A stretch of DNA of 64,000 bases, from NCBI GenBank assembly GCA_034509735.1, contig JACGWO010000012.1, forward strand, positions 26,007,188-26,071,187, written 5' to 3'. The notes beneath the pieces are model-generated. The model was given only the letters and a program-made list of their open reading frames with translations. It was not told the origin of the DNA and did no database searches. Made by a program: the position numbers and the translations under genes. This stretch comes from Sesamum alatum. Lineage: Eukaryota; Streptophyta; Magnoliopsida; Lamiales; Pedaliaceae. Positions 37,193-47,898 of this stretch are shown here, in pieces. Position 1 is the stretch's first letter, and every line of letters begins with the position of its first letter.

Positions 37193-37541
37193 ATTTGAAT
37201 AAATAACTATATGTAGACATATGTTAATTCAGTAAATTAATTAATGTTGCAACCTCATGAGCTAAGGTTCATTGATGGGGTGGTCTAATGTCACAGTTGA
37301 AGCAGTTGCAATTTAAAGGATTAATTAAAGTGTGTTAATTATCTTATTAAATTAATTAATTAATATTCAGTACCTAACTTAATTAGGCGTAATGCATGGT
37401 GGCAATCAGCTAGGATTTGATTGGGACATCATGATAATTCATCCTAAACCAACAAAAACCAAGATCATAATATTATTATGATGATAAAGATTTGATGGCT
37501 CCACAAGCCTTTCTATAAGATTTATACTACACATTAATTAC

Positions 37542-37780
37542 GGGAAAAATACAAGAAATCCTCTTGTGATATTGTAAATGAGCAAATTATCCTCCTGTGA
37601 TATTGTAAATGAGCAAATTACCCCTCTATGAAAAAATAAATAGCAATTTATCCCTTGTGTTTTTCAAAATGAAGCAATTTACCTCCCTGCCTAGGGGGTA
37701 AATTACTATTTTTTTTCACGGGGGAGGGGGGGTGATTTGCTCATTTGCAATACCACAGGGGGTAAATTGTATTAAACCCC
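37542..37780. mobile_element. Mutator-like MITE, family B, with 9-bp target duplication
   Basis: The element runs from GGGAAAAATACAAG to TTGTATTAAACCCC and is bounded by the perfect 9-bp repeat ATTAATTAC (37533-37541 and 37781-37789). The arms carry the repeated block TGTGATATTGTAAATGAGCA, duplicated in tandem in the left arm (37567 and 37599) and mirrored on the right as TTTGCAATACCACA. It has no coding capacity. Confidence 0.85.
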
Positions 37781-37889
37781 ATTAATTACATATATATTAA
37801 GTGTTTATATTTATTATGTAATCAGTTCAAATTAATCAGATTTAAGTTTAAGAGGTAAAACACTCATCATACAATTAATGTATATTTAG

Positions 37890-38675
37890 TGGGTGTTTGG
37901 CTAAATTTATTTAAAAAAAATTATAAGCTCATACATCTTATAAGAGGTTTTCAGAGTTTAAAAATGTTTAATTTTATTTAAAAAAATAAGCTCTTAAAGT
38001 GTTTAGATAATAAGATGCAAAGCTTATGTATAATATTTTAGAGTTTACCATAATAAGTTCGTCATAGTGTGCTAATAACTGAAAAGCCATCAAACTATCA
38101 GAATTAAAATTATATAAATAGATAATTTTGCTATGGGGAAAAGCGTTAATCATATTGTAACACCCCCCACGGCACTACACTTTATTACTACTAATCATTA
38201 TACTCTTCATAATTATAAATTGTCTTATAAGATTTTTCATTCTAAACTAATAAGATAAATTCTATTTTTATCGGTAAAATATAAATATATAAATATATCT
38301 TAAATAACGATAGATGCCATCAAAAATTTATATTTACTAGGCCACATATATGCTCATCAGCTCATGTACAAAACTCCAAACAAAGGAAAGCTTCAGGCTA
38401 TTACACATATGAAGGATAAAAGTGAAATACTAACAAAATTATGAATGTATTTTTCTTTATTACATATTAAGATTAAAGAGCTTATAAAATATTTTTAAAA
38501 AAAATTGAGAAAAGTTAAAAAATTTTAAAAAAATAGCTTATGAGATCCAAAACATCTTATTTTTAAAATTTCATAAGCTTTTCAAAAAAAGAATTTCTCA
38601 AACAACTTTCAATAACTTATAAAATTTCAAACATTTTATAAGATGAAACTTATAAACCTTGTCAAACATCCATTT
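37890..38675. mobile_element. Possible hAT-like non-autonomous element (low confidence)
   Basis: The left end GGGTGTTTGGCTAAATTTATT and the right end AACCTTGTCAAACATCC are roughly inverse, and AAGCTC/TTATAAG words recur in both halves. 'GGTGTTTGG' ends are typical of several plant hAT-like MITEs. Borders and target duplication are not resolved. Confidence 0.35.
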
Positions 38676-38717
38676 AATCACATTTGACTAGGCAAAAGTC
38701 CTACACACACAATAAAA

Positions 38718-38985
38718 AAAGGTTTAGTAATACAATTTATCTTCATGTGATATTGTAAATAAATAAATTATCTAACTATAAAAAAATAGCAATTTACCTT
38801 CCTGTGTTTTTTAAAATAGAGCAATTTACTTCCCTAAACAGATAGGTAAATTAAATTGCTCAATTTTAAAAAATACAGAGTGATAAATTGATTTATTTTA
38901 AAAAACACATAAAAATAAACTACTATTTTATTTCTTATATAAAGATAATTATTCATTTATAATATCACATAGAGATTACTTATAA
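38718..38985. mobile_element. Family B MITE, degraded copy
   Basis: Shared blocks are AATACAATTTATC, TGTGATATTGTAAATAAATA, AATAGCAATTTACC and, mirrored at the right, TTTATAATATCACATAGAG. The ends are worn and no duplication is visible. Confidence 0.6.
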
Positions 38986-39414
38986 TTTTCTCAATAAAAA
39001 AAAAAAAAAAGGCAAGGGGCAGGTAGCATCTATGACAAGAACCAGTTTTATTAGTTAGAAAATGTGTGGGGTACAGCTTAAAAGACAATAATGCTTACTT
39101 CATCATGTAACTAAAACCACCCCACCCATACATCTATCAACCAAACTTTATGCCATTTATTTAAATCATATTTTAATAAATAATATTTCATGATCACCAT
39201 CATATTATACGTACGAACTTTGAGTAAAATAGTAAGAAGAGTTAATCTGATCAGATCTAGTGTCAAGATGCATGGTTTCATTTTTATTTTTATTTTTTAG
39301 AAAGAATATTCTCCTGAAATTTCAGTAATCAATATTAATTTTTCACTAATCCTGTCGATAATTATTTATTAATCTCCACAAGAGAGGTTCAACTATATCC
39401 TCTAAAATAACATA

Positions 39415-39618
39415 GGAAATTACAACAGATTTGCCTAAACTTTATCATAATTACAAATACTTCCCTAAAGTTAATGTTCGTCAAACAGATACTCCCTTAC
39501 AATAGGCTATCTCAAAAAGGTATCTGTTAGGGTCGTTAATTTCAATGTATAATTTTTCAAACAACGACGAGATATTTATAATTATAATAAATTTCAAGAA
39601 AGTCGTTGTAATTTATCC
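39415..39618. mobile_element. Family A MITE, short internally deleted copy
   Basis: The left end GGAAATTACAACAGATTTGCC and the right end GTCGTTGTAATTTATCC match the family A termini. The middle block of copies 1 and 2 is missing, leaving 204 bp. Flanks AATAACATA and AATAAAATA agree at eight of nine bases, as expected for an aged 9-bp duplication. Confidence 0.7.
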
Positions 39619-40826
39619 AATAAAATATACCAACGTAATTATTTTAGTTTTTTTTTTTCAGGAATGATTTTTTCTATTATTATAGTGAAGTATTAGTCAA
39701 ATCATACAAATTCTCAAAGACCGAGATCTTAAAACTCAAAATCTTTGTTTCGATCCTATCTATGTGGGAATATTTACTTTTTCCTCTGGCGAATTTGTGG
39801 GATGTCATTTCTATTTTTTCAATATTGTAATAAAAAGAAAGAAAATATTTATATACCTTCTTAATATATATGCCTCAAATTTATTAATTAATTATACTCT
39901 AATAGAATTCTCAATATTAATAACTTAGTCAACTTCATTCATATTTTGATTAGAGAAATCATATAGGAAAAAGAGCTTCCATATACGTACACTCATTTGA
40001 GGGGGGCACCCACGGAGATCTGGTAGAGGTCGGTGACACGTGTAAGGTAGGGATTAGTCAAATCTAAAATATGACTGCCAACGGTCGAACACATTCACCG
40101 TCCATTTTGGGTATTTTATGTAATGAAGAAAGAGAATCCCAGGCAACACTCACTGACTCACTGGCACGACATCGTTTCAGTACTGCAGTTCTTCACCTGT
40201 AAGAAAATGCTTGAATCCCCCACGCGCCAACTCACATGCACCCCATCTTCCTTCATTTTATTAAGGAAAGCCGAAACCCAGCCAGGCACTCAAGATCATG
40301 ATTTAAAATTCTCATGCGTTTTTATCGAAATTATGGAAACGTTTTCCTTTTTGATGTTATGAAAATAAATATACATGGTAGTTTCAAAATTATTTAGTTT
40401 CCTTCGAAACACTTTACTTTTTTTTAATTTTCCTTCGAAATTTTTGAGTTTCCTAAGAATTTTTTTATTTTTTCTAATTTTTCAGCGAAAATTTCATGCT
40501 TTTAACTAAAAATATATAAATTCTTGTATTATATATAAGTATTTCATTTCATGATAACAAATTTAATATTAAGCTAAATTAATAATGTTATATGTATAAG
40601 TATCAACATAATATAGATATTTTATAACACATAGTTAAACATAAATATTATATTATTTTGTTTCAATAGCAACTACATCAATTAATCACTCCAAATACAT
40701 AATTATACTACATACAGATTATGTTAATTGGCTAAATGATACAAAATTAAACTACATATATTTGAATTAAAAAAAGATAATATTTTAAATTTTTTATATG
40801 ACTATTATGTATGTTTTTTTAATTTT

Positions 40827-40924
40827 GTTTCCAACAGATTTTCGAGTTTATAAATATTACGATTTTTCCATAACGTTTCCGAAATGTTTCTAATATTTAT
40901 AAACTCGAAACATCTGTTGGAAAC
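40827..40924. repeat. Inverted repeat with 33-bp arms
   Basis: GTTTCCAACAGATTTTCGAG plus TTTATAAATATTA is mirrored by TAATATTTATAAACTCGAAA plus CATCTGTTGGAAAC across a loop of about 30 bp. The stem carries one or two mismatches. It may be the end of a larger AT-rich element that starts near 40,330, where a similar GAAACGTTTTCC word occurs. Confidence 0.75.
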
Positions 40925-41047
40925 GAAATTTTAATCTATGCTCAAGACTCCCGCCTTTTCACTATAATAACTACGGAAAAAACCCTCTCTCTTTTTTCCC
41001 TTTATTTTAATTCTTCCATCTCACTCATAAATCTCACCATCTTATTA

Positions 41048-41224
41048 CGTGGAAAATTCTTACTTGAACATGGTTTAGTCGAATCAAATCAGTCACAGAG
41101 CAAGTGGGTGTTGTGTGATTTGTCATTTTCCCTTAATGATACACCAATCACATGATAAGTATATTACACTTATCATCTGATTGGTTCAGGTCTAATCAAA
41201 TCAGGTTCGGACTAGAATTTCACC
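41048..41224. mobile_element. Short MITE with central palindrome
   Basis: The centre is a perfect stem, ACCAATCACATGATAAGT (41143-41160) against ACTTATCATCTGATTGGT (41168-41185), with one mismatch pair. Outer arms with AATCAAATCAG (left) and CTAATCAAATCAGGTTCGGAC (right, in inverse) extend the symmetry to about 177 bp. Confidence 0.5.
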
Positions 41225-41911
41225 CTTATTATATTTTATTTTCTTAAGACTTTCTAATTAAAATATTTAAATTTTTCCAATGTAAATTTGAGAAATTGCT
41301 ATATGAATTTAAATAAAAATATTTTATGCAAGTTCTGTATGTATGCGGAAAAAAAGCATATTTTGATTAGGGAAGTACGATACATCAAAAATAATTCTCT
41401 AATTTAATTATATTTGTTTATGTTCAATGAGTTCGTGCTCAATTTTATTTTCTTTAAAATACATGACAAAGATGGATCAGTATAATGAATATATCGCACG
41501 TATAATGATATGATTGAATTATAATTATAGTTCAAACAAGTTTAAGTTTAAAACTTGATAGGCTAATAACTCTACACCGGAGTTAAGCCCTATCAGCCAT
41601 TAGGGCTCGACGAGACCTTACTCCGATCCTGCCAGCAATCCATAAATAAGCATAGAATACTAAAGAACGTCACATGTCGATAAGTAAAAGATAAATCGTG
41701 TTATAATTTTCTTACATTTAAAGCAAAAAATTCTATAGAAATATTAAAAATGAAATTCATCAAAGATTATGAGTCACAATACATGCAAAATAGCATAAAG
41801 TAGAATGACAAATAAAGCTAAAAAAATTTCGCGCGTGAACACCACTCCCATTAAAACCGCGTACCTCTTTAATCTCCACGAAAAGCTGAAGAAATAACAG
41901 CTCCAACTCCT

Positions 41912-41920
41912 CTATATAAA
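41912..41920 (+). promoter_or_regulatory. TATA box of the 115-aa membrane protein gene
   Basis: CTATATAAA lies 100 nt upstream of the ATG at 42020, in a CT-rich context (CTCCAACTCCTCTATATAAA). The spacing leaves room for a leader of about 70 nt. Confidence 0.7.
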
Positions 41921-42019
41921 GAGCAGCCCCCAAAACCCTCACCACTCACAAACAGTCCACTCCACAAATCACAACCGTAAATCTATAATTCCCTCATCAA
42001 AACCACCGAACTCTTCGCC

Positions 42020-42367
42020 ATGACGCCGTCGCCGTCGCCGATGCCTCTCCACCTCTGCTTCTTCCTCCTCATTCTCTTCACCTTCGTCGCAATCACCTGG
42101 TACATCAACTACGAATCCATCTTCGAGGGCTTGTTCGATCAGATCAAGCTCGTTCTCATGGTCTCGCCGCTCCTCCTCCTCCTCGCCGTCCATCTGCTCT
42201 CCACCTTGGAGAAGTCCTCCTTCTTCTTCATCCCCTTGCCGGAGCAGGACTCCCTCCACCGCGCCGGCGGAACGCCCTGGGGAGTCGGACTCCTGCTTGT
42301 GCTTCTCTTCTTCATGATCTCTTATCAGTCGGATTTCCGAGAACGCTGGTTTCCTCTGCTAAGTTGA
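42020..42367 (+). CDS. Small plant membrane protein, 115 aa, single exon
   Basis: The protein has three hydrophobic segments, at about residues 9-28 (LHLCFFLLILFTFVAITWYI), 43-60 (LVLMVSPLLLLLAVHLL) and 88-104. Between the first two lies the polar stretch NYESIFEGLFDQIKL. I know of similar short uncharacterised plant proteins with a 'YESI-E-FFDQ-KL' core followed by a Leu-rich segment, but no function is established. Coding support comes from high GC at third positions compared with the AT-rich flanks, a TATA box at 41912, and the single intact frame. The opposite strand has a Glu-rich open frame over the same bases, which is a codon shadow. Confident as a gene, function unknown. Confidence 0.85.
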   Translation: MTPSPSPMPLHLCFFLLILFTFVAITWYINYESIFEGLFDQIKLVLMVSPLLLLLAVHLLSTLEKSSFFFIPLPEQDSLHRAGGTPWGVGLLLVLLFFMISYQSDFRERWFPLLS

Positions 42368-42729
42368 TTGATGAGCTTGCTGCCTGTTCAGTTTTGTTGT
42401 TAGTTGTTCTGCGGCGGACGTATATCGGATACGCGTATTTATGATAAGTATTATGGATTATGTGAAATTTGTAGATTTTTAGTATATGATGGGGTTTTAA
42501 TTAAATACTTACCTCCATGGTTTATTGTGTATATTCTTCTTTTCAATCCCTTGTTTTTTGGGGTGTAATTTTTTCTCCCAAAATTGTCTTGTATGATTAA
42601 ATCATTAGCTCATATTTAAATGCTTTTATTTAACTTTTTCATGACCAGAAATAAGAGTATTTAATTTTATTTTTAATTAGAATGATAAGTTTCTTTAATA
42701 TTACAATTTCACTTTAAAAAAAATTGCGC

Positions 42730-42952
42730 GTTTTTTTTTTTGTATTGGAAGCGATGAACTTTATTAATATCGAATAGAGATAAATATAATAATCATATTA
42801 ACAATATCACATAAACTAACACCTAGTTATTACAACAACAAATAATACCTACCATACAGTAGCAATAACATCATCCCACACAGGGAGTTCGAACCCATGA
42901 CCTCTATGATCATGGGACCTCAGCTTCGCCAATTGAGTTAGGCTTCATCGAC
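42730..42952 (-). mobile_element. tRNA-derived SINE
   Basis: On the minus strand the head holds an A-box-like TAACTCAATTGG and a B box GGTTCGAACTCC, followed by the family body with CTACTGTATGGTAGG and ending in an A-run (the T-run at 42731-42741 on the plus strand). The flanks AAAAATTGCGC (42719-42729) and AAAAATTGCTC (42953-42963) form an 11-bp target duplication with one mismatch. Confidence 0.8.
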
Positions 42953-43899
42953 AAAAATTGCTCATTTTTAACCACTATTTTGTCACTTCTCATACTTAAA
43001 AAACTTCTCCTATTAATTCAATTAATTAGGAGGTCATGCAAACAATTCTTACCAAATATTGAATTTTTTGTCTATTACTATTTATCAAGGATCTCTATAA
43101 TTATTGTGGTTGATAAAATATAAACTATTCAAAATGCCCTTAACTATTCTTTTTCTTTAATCACATAGACTATATTTTTCATCGATAGATTTATTTAATA
43201 ATTTTTTATTCATATTCATTTAAAGTTAATTTATTTTATTAATTTTGATCAGTTATTAATTTACATTTTTCTTTTTTAGTCCAATTAAATAAATATAATA
43301 AAAAGTTAAATTATACATCCACATCGAATGTGTTTCAACTGCTTAGTAATTTTTAAACTAGAATAGAAGAAATTAATAACTCATTAATTTGGTGAAATAG
43401 CACTTTCTTTTCTTTTTTTTTTAAGAAGGAAATATCACACCCTTACTTGTATACATGTATTTTGTGACCCAAACAATTAAAGAACAAAAAAGAAAAAATA
43501 GACACGTATTTCACTACTCCATTATTTTTATCTTTATTTATTTGATAATCATATTATCTTCTAAATTACAATTATTTTACAATCTATTTGAATGCAACGC
43601 ATAAATCTATAGACTAATAAAAAAATAATTAATTCCATACTTTTTTACATTTAAGATATCAGCAATTAATGTGCGCAGAATTTACTAATTCGATAAAAGT
43701 GAAGTAGCGGTGAAAAGACAAATTTAATTTAAATCTTCTAGTAGAAATTCATTTTACATTTTGTATTGATGTGTGCATAAAATTATTTATTAAAATATAC
43801 ATAAATATTAAGCACAATATAAGATACATACCATATGAATTTATACGAATGTGAAAAACCCCAAGTCCCTAAAATCCAATAAACGACTGCTGAATGATA

Positions 43900-44069
43900 G
43901 TCTACTGTATAGTAACTATTGTTTGTATATTATAATAGTAAGGTATTGTTTATAGTTAATGTATGTGATTAGTATTAATTAGGATATGATGTAATTATCT
44001 ATGTACGGCAGGATGTAATCGATTTACTTTAATTAATAATATTTATCGCTTTTACTTAAAAAAAAACAA
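43900..44069 (+). mobile_element. 5'-truncated SINE copy
   Basis: This matches the 3' two thirds of the SINE at 61305 in the plus orientation: TCTACTGTATAGTAACTATT, TGTGATTAGTATTAAT, AATCGATT and TTATCGCTT, ending in an A-run at 44059. The tRNA-like head is absent. Confidence 0.65.
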
Positions 44070-44153
44070 AAAGAATGACACCTACACCCTGTTACTTAAT
44101 TATATTTATTGCCATACAAATTAAAATACTAATATGCTAAATAATTATCTTCT

Positions 44154-44580
44154 CACTACAAGAAAATAGAATAATAGTGACAAAAAAATCAAGTGATAAT
44201 TTTAACATTGTCTAATTATATATTTAGTGACAAGAATATTTATTTTGTTATAATAATGAATTTTATGACTTTAATAATTATTATTATTTTGTAAAAATTA
44301 TTATTAGTGACAAAAAGATATGCACAAAATTATCACTAAATACAATTAGTGACTCGTGTATAGTGACAATAAATAATTGTTGTCACTATATTGTGTTGAC
44401 ACTAAGTTGTCGCTATAAATGAGTCACTAATTGTATTTAGTGACAACTTTATACATAATTTTTGTTACTAATAATTATATAGTGACAAGATAAAAAATAT
44501 TACCACTTAATATATATTTTTAGTGACAACTTTAAAATTATCATTTCATATTTTATCGCTAATGTCATATTTTTTTATAA
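44154..44580. mobile_element. CACTA-like terminus with internal palindrome
   Basis: CACTACAAGAAAA (44154-44166) is the classic terminus of plant CACTA transposons. It is followed by many TAGTGACAA repeats. The segment 44305-44475 forms a long inverted repeat: AAATACAATTAGTGACTCGT on the left, and GAGTCACTAATTGTATTTAG on the right. The opposite terminus (CTTGTAGTG) was not found, so this is probably a truncated non-autonomous copy, and 44580 is an estimate of its limit. Confidence 0.65.
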
Positions 44581-45041
44581 TATCTCTAATAATTCAAATG
44601 TTTAGATGAGCGACCATTTAAATTTTTAGATGAGGTAATTGATGAAATTCTCCATCAATCTTCTTCTTCTCTATTCCACAGTTAGAACCACTTTTTTAAT
44701 TATTTCAAACACAATGATCGAACTTCGAGTCAACTTCGCAGGTTTGCAAAATCAATATCTCATATTCATTTTTATTTATAAAATAATATAATTAATTAAA
44801 TTTTTGCAGAAGTTTGACCAAGCTCAAACTCTACGACTCTCCCAACAAACCTTATCCATGAAAAGATTTTAATGAAGTCTTAACTATACACACATATATA
44901 TATACAATAGTTCACACACATGCATATATATACTTTTATAATGATAAGAGGTGTTATAGAAATAAATCAACGATTTTGACACTGCGGCATTAATTTTTTA
45001 TGATTAAAAAAAACTAATAAAATAACTAATATATTTAACTT

Positions 45042-45304
45042 GGAAAAATGCCAGTAACTCACTGTGATATTGTCATTTGCAAATGAGTAAATTACTCCCT
45101 ATGAAGAATAAAATAGAAATTTAGCTTTATGTGATTTTTTAAATGAGTTAATTAACTTTTCCGTATTTTTTAAATGGAGCAATTTACATCTAATTGCTCC
45201 ATTTTAAAGAACATATGAAGGTAAATTACTTTGTTTTTTTTTTTTCCATGGGGGGATAATTTGTTGTTTTCAATATCACAGCGGAATTAAATTATATTAA
45301 ATCC
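45042..45304. mobile_element. Family B MITE copy
   Basis: The left end GGAAAAATGCC, followed by CTCACTGTGATATTG, and the right end CAATATCACAGCGG…TATTAAATCC are inverse. The interior shows the mirrored AATTTACATC/GTAAATTAC pattern and a CATGGGG motif. No target duplication is visible. Confidence 0.65.
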
Positions 45305-45595
45305 TATTCCACTTCTCAAATTTTATATTAACTTTACTGTCCAATCAATATATTTTATTCTTATTTATAATATATTCTAAAATGTAAAAAAATATTTATT
45401 ATATATATACATGAACGACATGCCACAATGATTAAAATATTATAAAATAATGCCTGAATCCTTCAGCTTGTGTAACATTTTTTGTGTTTTACTTTACTCA
45501 TCGTTCCATAAAACAATGTCATCTTTATAAGGGTCTAAAATAAGCGTTTATATATTTATTGTAGAAAATAAATAAAAAAAGAGTGTTTTTATTTT

Positions 45596-45931
45596 GGATT
45601 AAATGTAATTTGTTCCCCTGTGTTAATCAAAATGAATAATTATCCCCCCGTGAAAAAATAACTAGCAATTTATCCATATATGTTATTCAAAATGCAGCAA
45701 ACAATCCCTTTCACAGGGGGTTTTTGCTCCATTTTTAGGGGGGGTTTTGCTCCATTTTTTAAAATATAGGAGGTAAATTGCTATTTATTTTTTCATTGGG
45801 GGGTTTTTGCTCCGTTTTTAGGGGGGGTTTGTTCCATTTTTTAAAATACAGGGAGTAAATTACTATTTATTTTTTACAGGGAGTTTTTTGCACATTTTGC
45901 ATATTACGAGGGGAATAATTACATTTTTCCC
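45596..45931. mobile_element. Family B MITE with internal tandem duplication
   Basis: The left end GGATTAAATGTAATTTGTTCCC is mirrored by GGGGAATAATTACATTTTTCCC. The right arm contains a unit of about 95 bp (GTTTTTGCTCC…TATTTATTTTTTCA) repeated nearly twice (about 45719-45808 and 45808-45890). Flanks TTTTTATTTT occur on both sides (45586-45595 and 45932-45941). This 10-bp match fits a Mutator-like duplication but is low in complexity. Confidence 0.7.
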
Positions 45932-46439
45932 TTTTTATTTTACACCTTCTGTCACGCCTGATTAACTTCTTCTGATTTTGGAAATAGGTCTAAACCTTTT
46001 GAAGGCCCATCTAAGATATCAGTTTAAATGTTTCAGCCCAAGCTAAAGCCTTCTTTACTATTATAATTGATTGCTTATAAATTCGTCTGATCAATGAAAA
46101 AGATAAAAACAGGGAGATAGAATAAGTTTGATTGAGATTATTAAATTTAAGTTTTTATATAATTTATTAATTTTAGTTATAAATAAAAATAGAGAATAAT
46201 TAATTTTCAAATTTTAATAATTTTAAATAATTTATTCAAGTATGATAATTTTTTAATTTAAACTTATAATCTAGTAGCTAATTTTATAAATATATATTAG
46301 TTGAATAATTTAATATTTCAATTATTAGAAACTCTAATTTTATATAGATATTCAATTAAAAAAAGTTAATAAAATAATTTAAATTTAAATTTAAGTTTGA
46401 TATAAATAATAAAAAAATATATGAGATCATATTACTTAT

Positions 46440-46663
46440 CCTCATAAACATTACATTAACACTCCCTTACTTTTTGGTAATTACAGAAATAACCCTAAGG
46501 GCATTTGTGTTTTTTAAAATTTATATTAAAGTTTGATCAAGTCAATAAGGGTATTTTTGGGTTTTAAAGACTAACAGTGGTGGTTTCCGTAATTTTTCAA
46601 AAGGGATGAGTGATTTGTGTAAATAGACAATAGGTGAGGGGTATAAATATAATTATCCCTTAT
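46440..46663. mobile_element. Family C miniature element
   Basis: The left part TTACTTTTTGGTAATTACAG is mirrored by CGTAATTTTTCAAAAGGGAT. The right end GGGGTATAAATATAATTATCCCTTA is the inverse of the sequence that begins at 63822 (AAGGGATAATTATATTTA). Borders are approximate. Confidence 0.5.
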
Positions 46664-46735
46664 TATTATTATTATTTTGAGCATGTGATTGGACGTTGAT
46701 TTGATATGTAAATGGTGTTATACATATATATATAA

Positions 46736-47628
46736 GGGTTAAATATATTTTGCACCCCTAAACTATACATATAGTCTCATTTAGGCTCCTAAAGTATGAA
46801 ATATAACAAAAAAGCCCCTGACAAAATAATTTGATATTAAAAGGACAATGCCCTTCTCACTTATCTCCTATACATTTCATTTTATTTCCTAAAGGTATGT
46901 TTTATTACTTTGCTAAAACTACTTTTAGAGATTTAAAATTTTACTCAAAATTTATTTAAAAAATAGAATTTAAAATTTATAATTTTTGTATTAATTATGT
47001 AATACAAAAAATATTTACAATTGCACTATATGCATATATTTTACAAAGTAAATTATTTATGTTAAAAAATACATGTAAATATGCGTAAATAAATGATGCA
47101 TATAAGTTTATAAAAAACTATGTTATATAACCTATAATTTTTTGTTTAGGTATATGTACGCATAATTAAATGATATCATATCATTACTCAAAAGATTATA
47201 GAATATTATAGATTTGCATATTTATAGTGTATTATGTTCGATGTAATATTTTTAAATTGTATCAAAAATATTATTTTTTTAAAAAAATTCAACATATATA
47301 TATAACAACACAAGCAAAAATTATGTAAATTTTTAAACATTATGTAAAAATATAAGGTCTGAAATTTATAGAGTGTTATACAGATTTTATACTAATTATA
47401 AAAATAATAAATTCTGATAGTATTTATGTTAAATATAATTTTATAATAATTAAAAATTATGTCTTAGGGGATGATTGAAATAAACGTATTTTAGGGGTGT
47501 AAACAATAAGGACATTTTCGTCATAAAAAAAATAATCCATGTCATGAGGGGTCATTTTGTTACATTTTATAATTTAGGGGGTAAATACACTTGATGAATA
47601 GTTTAGGGGTGCAAAGTATATTTAATCC
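46736..47628. mobile_element. Non-autonomous Mutator-like element, about 0.9 kb
   Basis: The left terminus begins GGGTTAAATATATTTTGCAC and continues CCCTAAACTAT. The right terminus is its inverse, ATAGTTTAGGGGTGCAAAG then TATATTTAATCC, so 29 of 31 bases match. Flanks are TATATATAA on both sides (46727-46735 and 47629-47637), a 9-bp duplication of low complexity. Inner arms also match (AAAGCCCCTGACA and the later TGTCATGAGGGGTC region). The AT-rich interior has no open frame. Confidence 0.8.
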
Positions 47629-47898
47629 TATATATAATAAGTGTAGTTAATATAATATATTTTTCTTAAAAGTTGAAATTTTTCTTTCCTCTTTTCAATG
47701 AGAAAACATTTCTACAACCAACACTATTTTGACTTGATCGAATAGAATGAAATACGCAAGTACGGGCTGAATATTTTATCTTGTACCCGGCTGTAAATAT
47801 CCTAAGGTAATTGGTGGGTAAATTTCGATCCAATCAAATACAATAAATTCGGCACATTTTTTTTCTTTTTTCCATATAAATGATGAGTATCGTATATA

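Larger units (their letters stand above)
39619..42019. other. Intergenic region upstream of the 115-aa membrane protein gene
   Basis: This is AT-rich spacer with two hairpins (listed separately). A less AT-rich stretch at 40,000-40,330 contains ACACGTGT and other promoter-like words but no gene. The last 110 bases form the promoter of the gene at 42020. Confidence 0.5.
42368..47898. other. Transposon-rich intergenic block
   Basis: Apart from the 3' UTR of the membrane protein gene this block is AT-rich and gene-free. It contains two SINE copies, a CACTA-like terminus with palindrome, two family B miniature elements, a family C element and a 0.9-kb Mutator-like element, all listed separately. 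Confidence 0.6.

Noticed and set aside
37560..37640. Short direct repeats of TGTGATATTGTAAATGAGCA considered as a CRISPR-like array
   Set aside because: Only two adjacent units in a plant nuclear MITE arm, with mirrored copies on the other arm; this is hairpin transposon structure.
41969..42259. 96-aa Glu-rich minus-strand frame opposite the 115-aa membrane protein
   Set aside because: The GAG/GAA content is just the reverse complement of CTC/TTC codons for Leu and Phe in the plus-strand gene, which also has the TATA box.
42868..42952. tRNA-like sequence with A and B boxes at two SINEs (also 61500-61580)
   Set aside because: The acceptor stem and anticodon arm do not form; the boxes belong to SINE heads with A-tails and target duplications.
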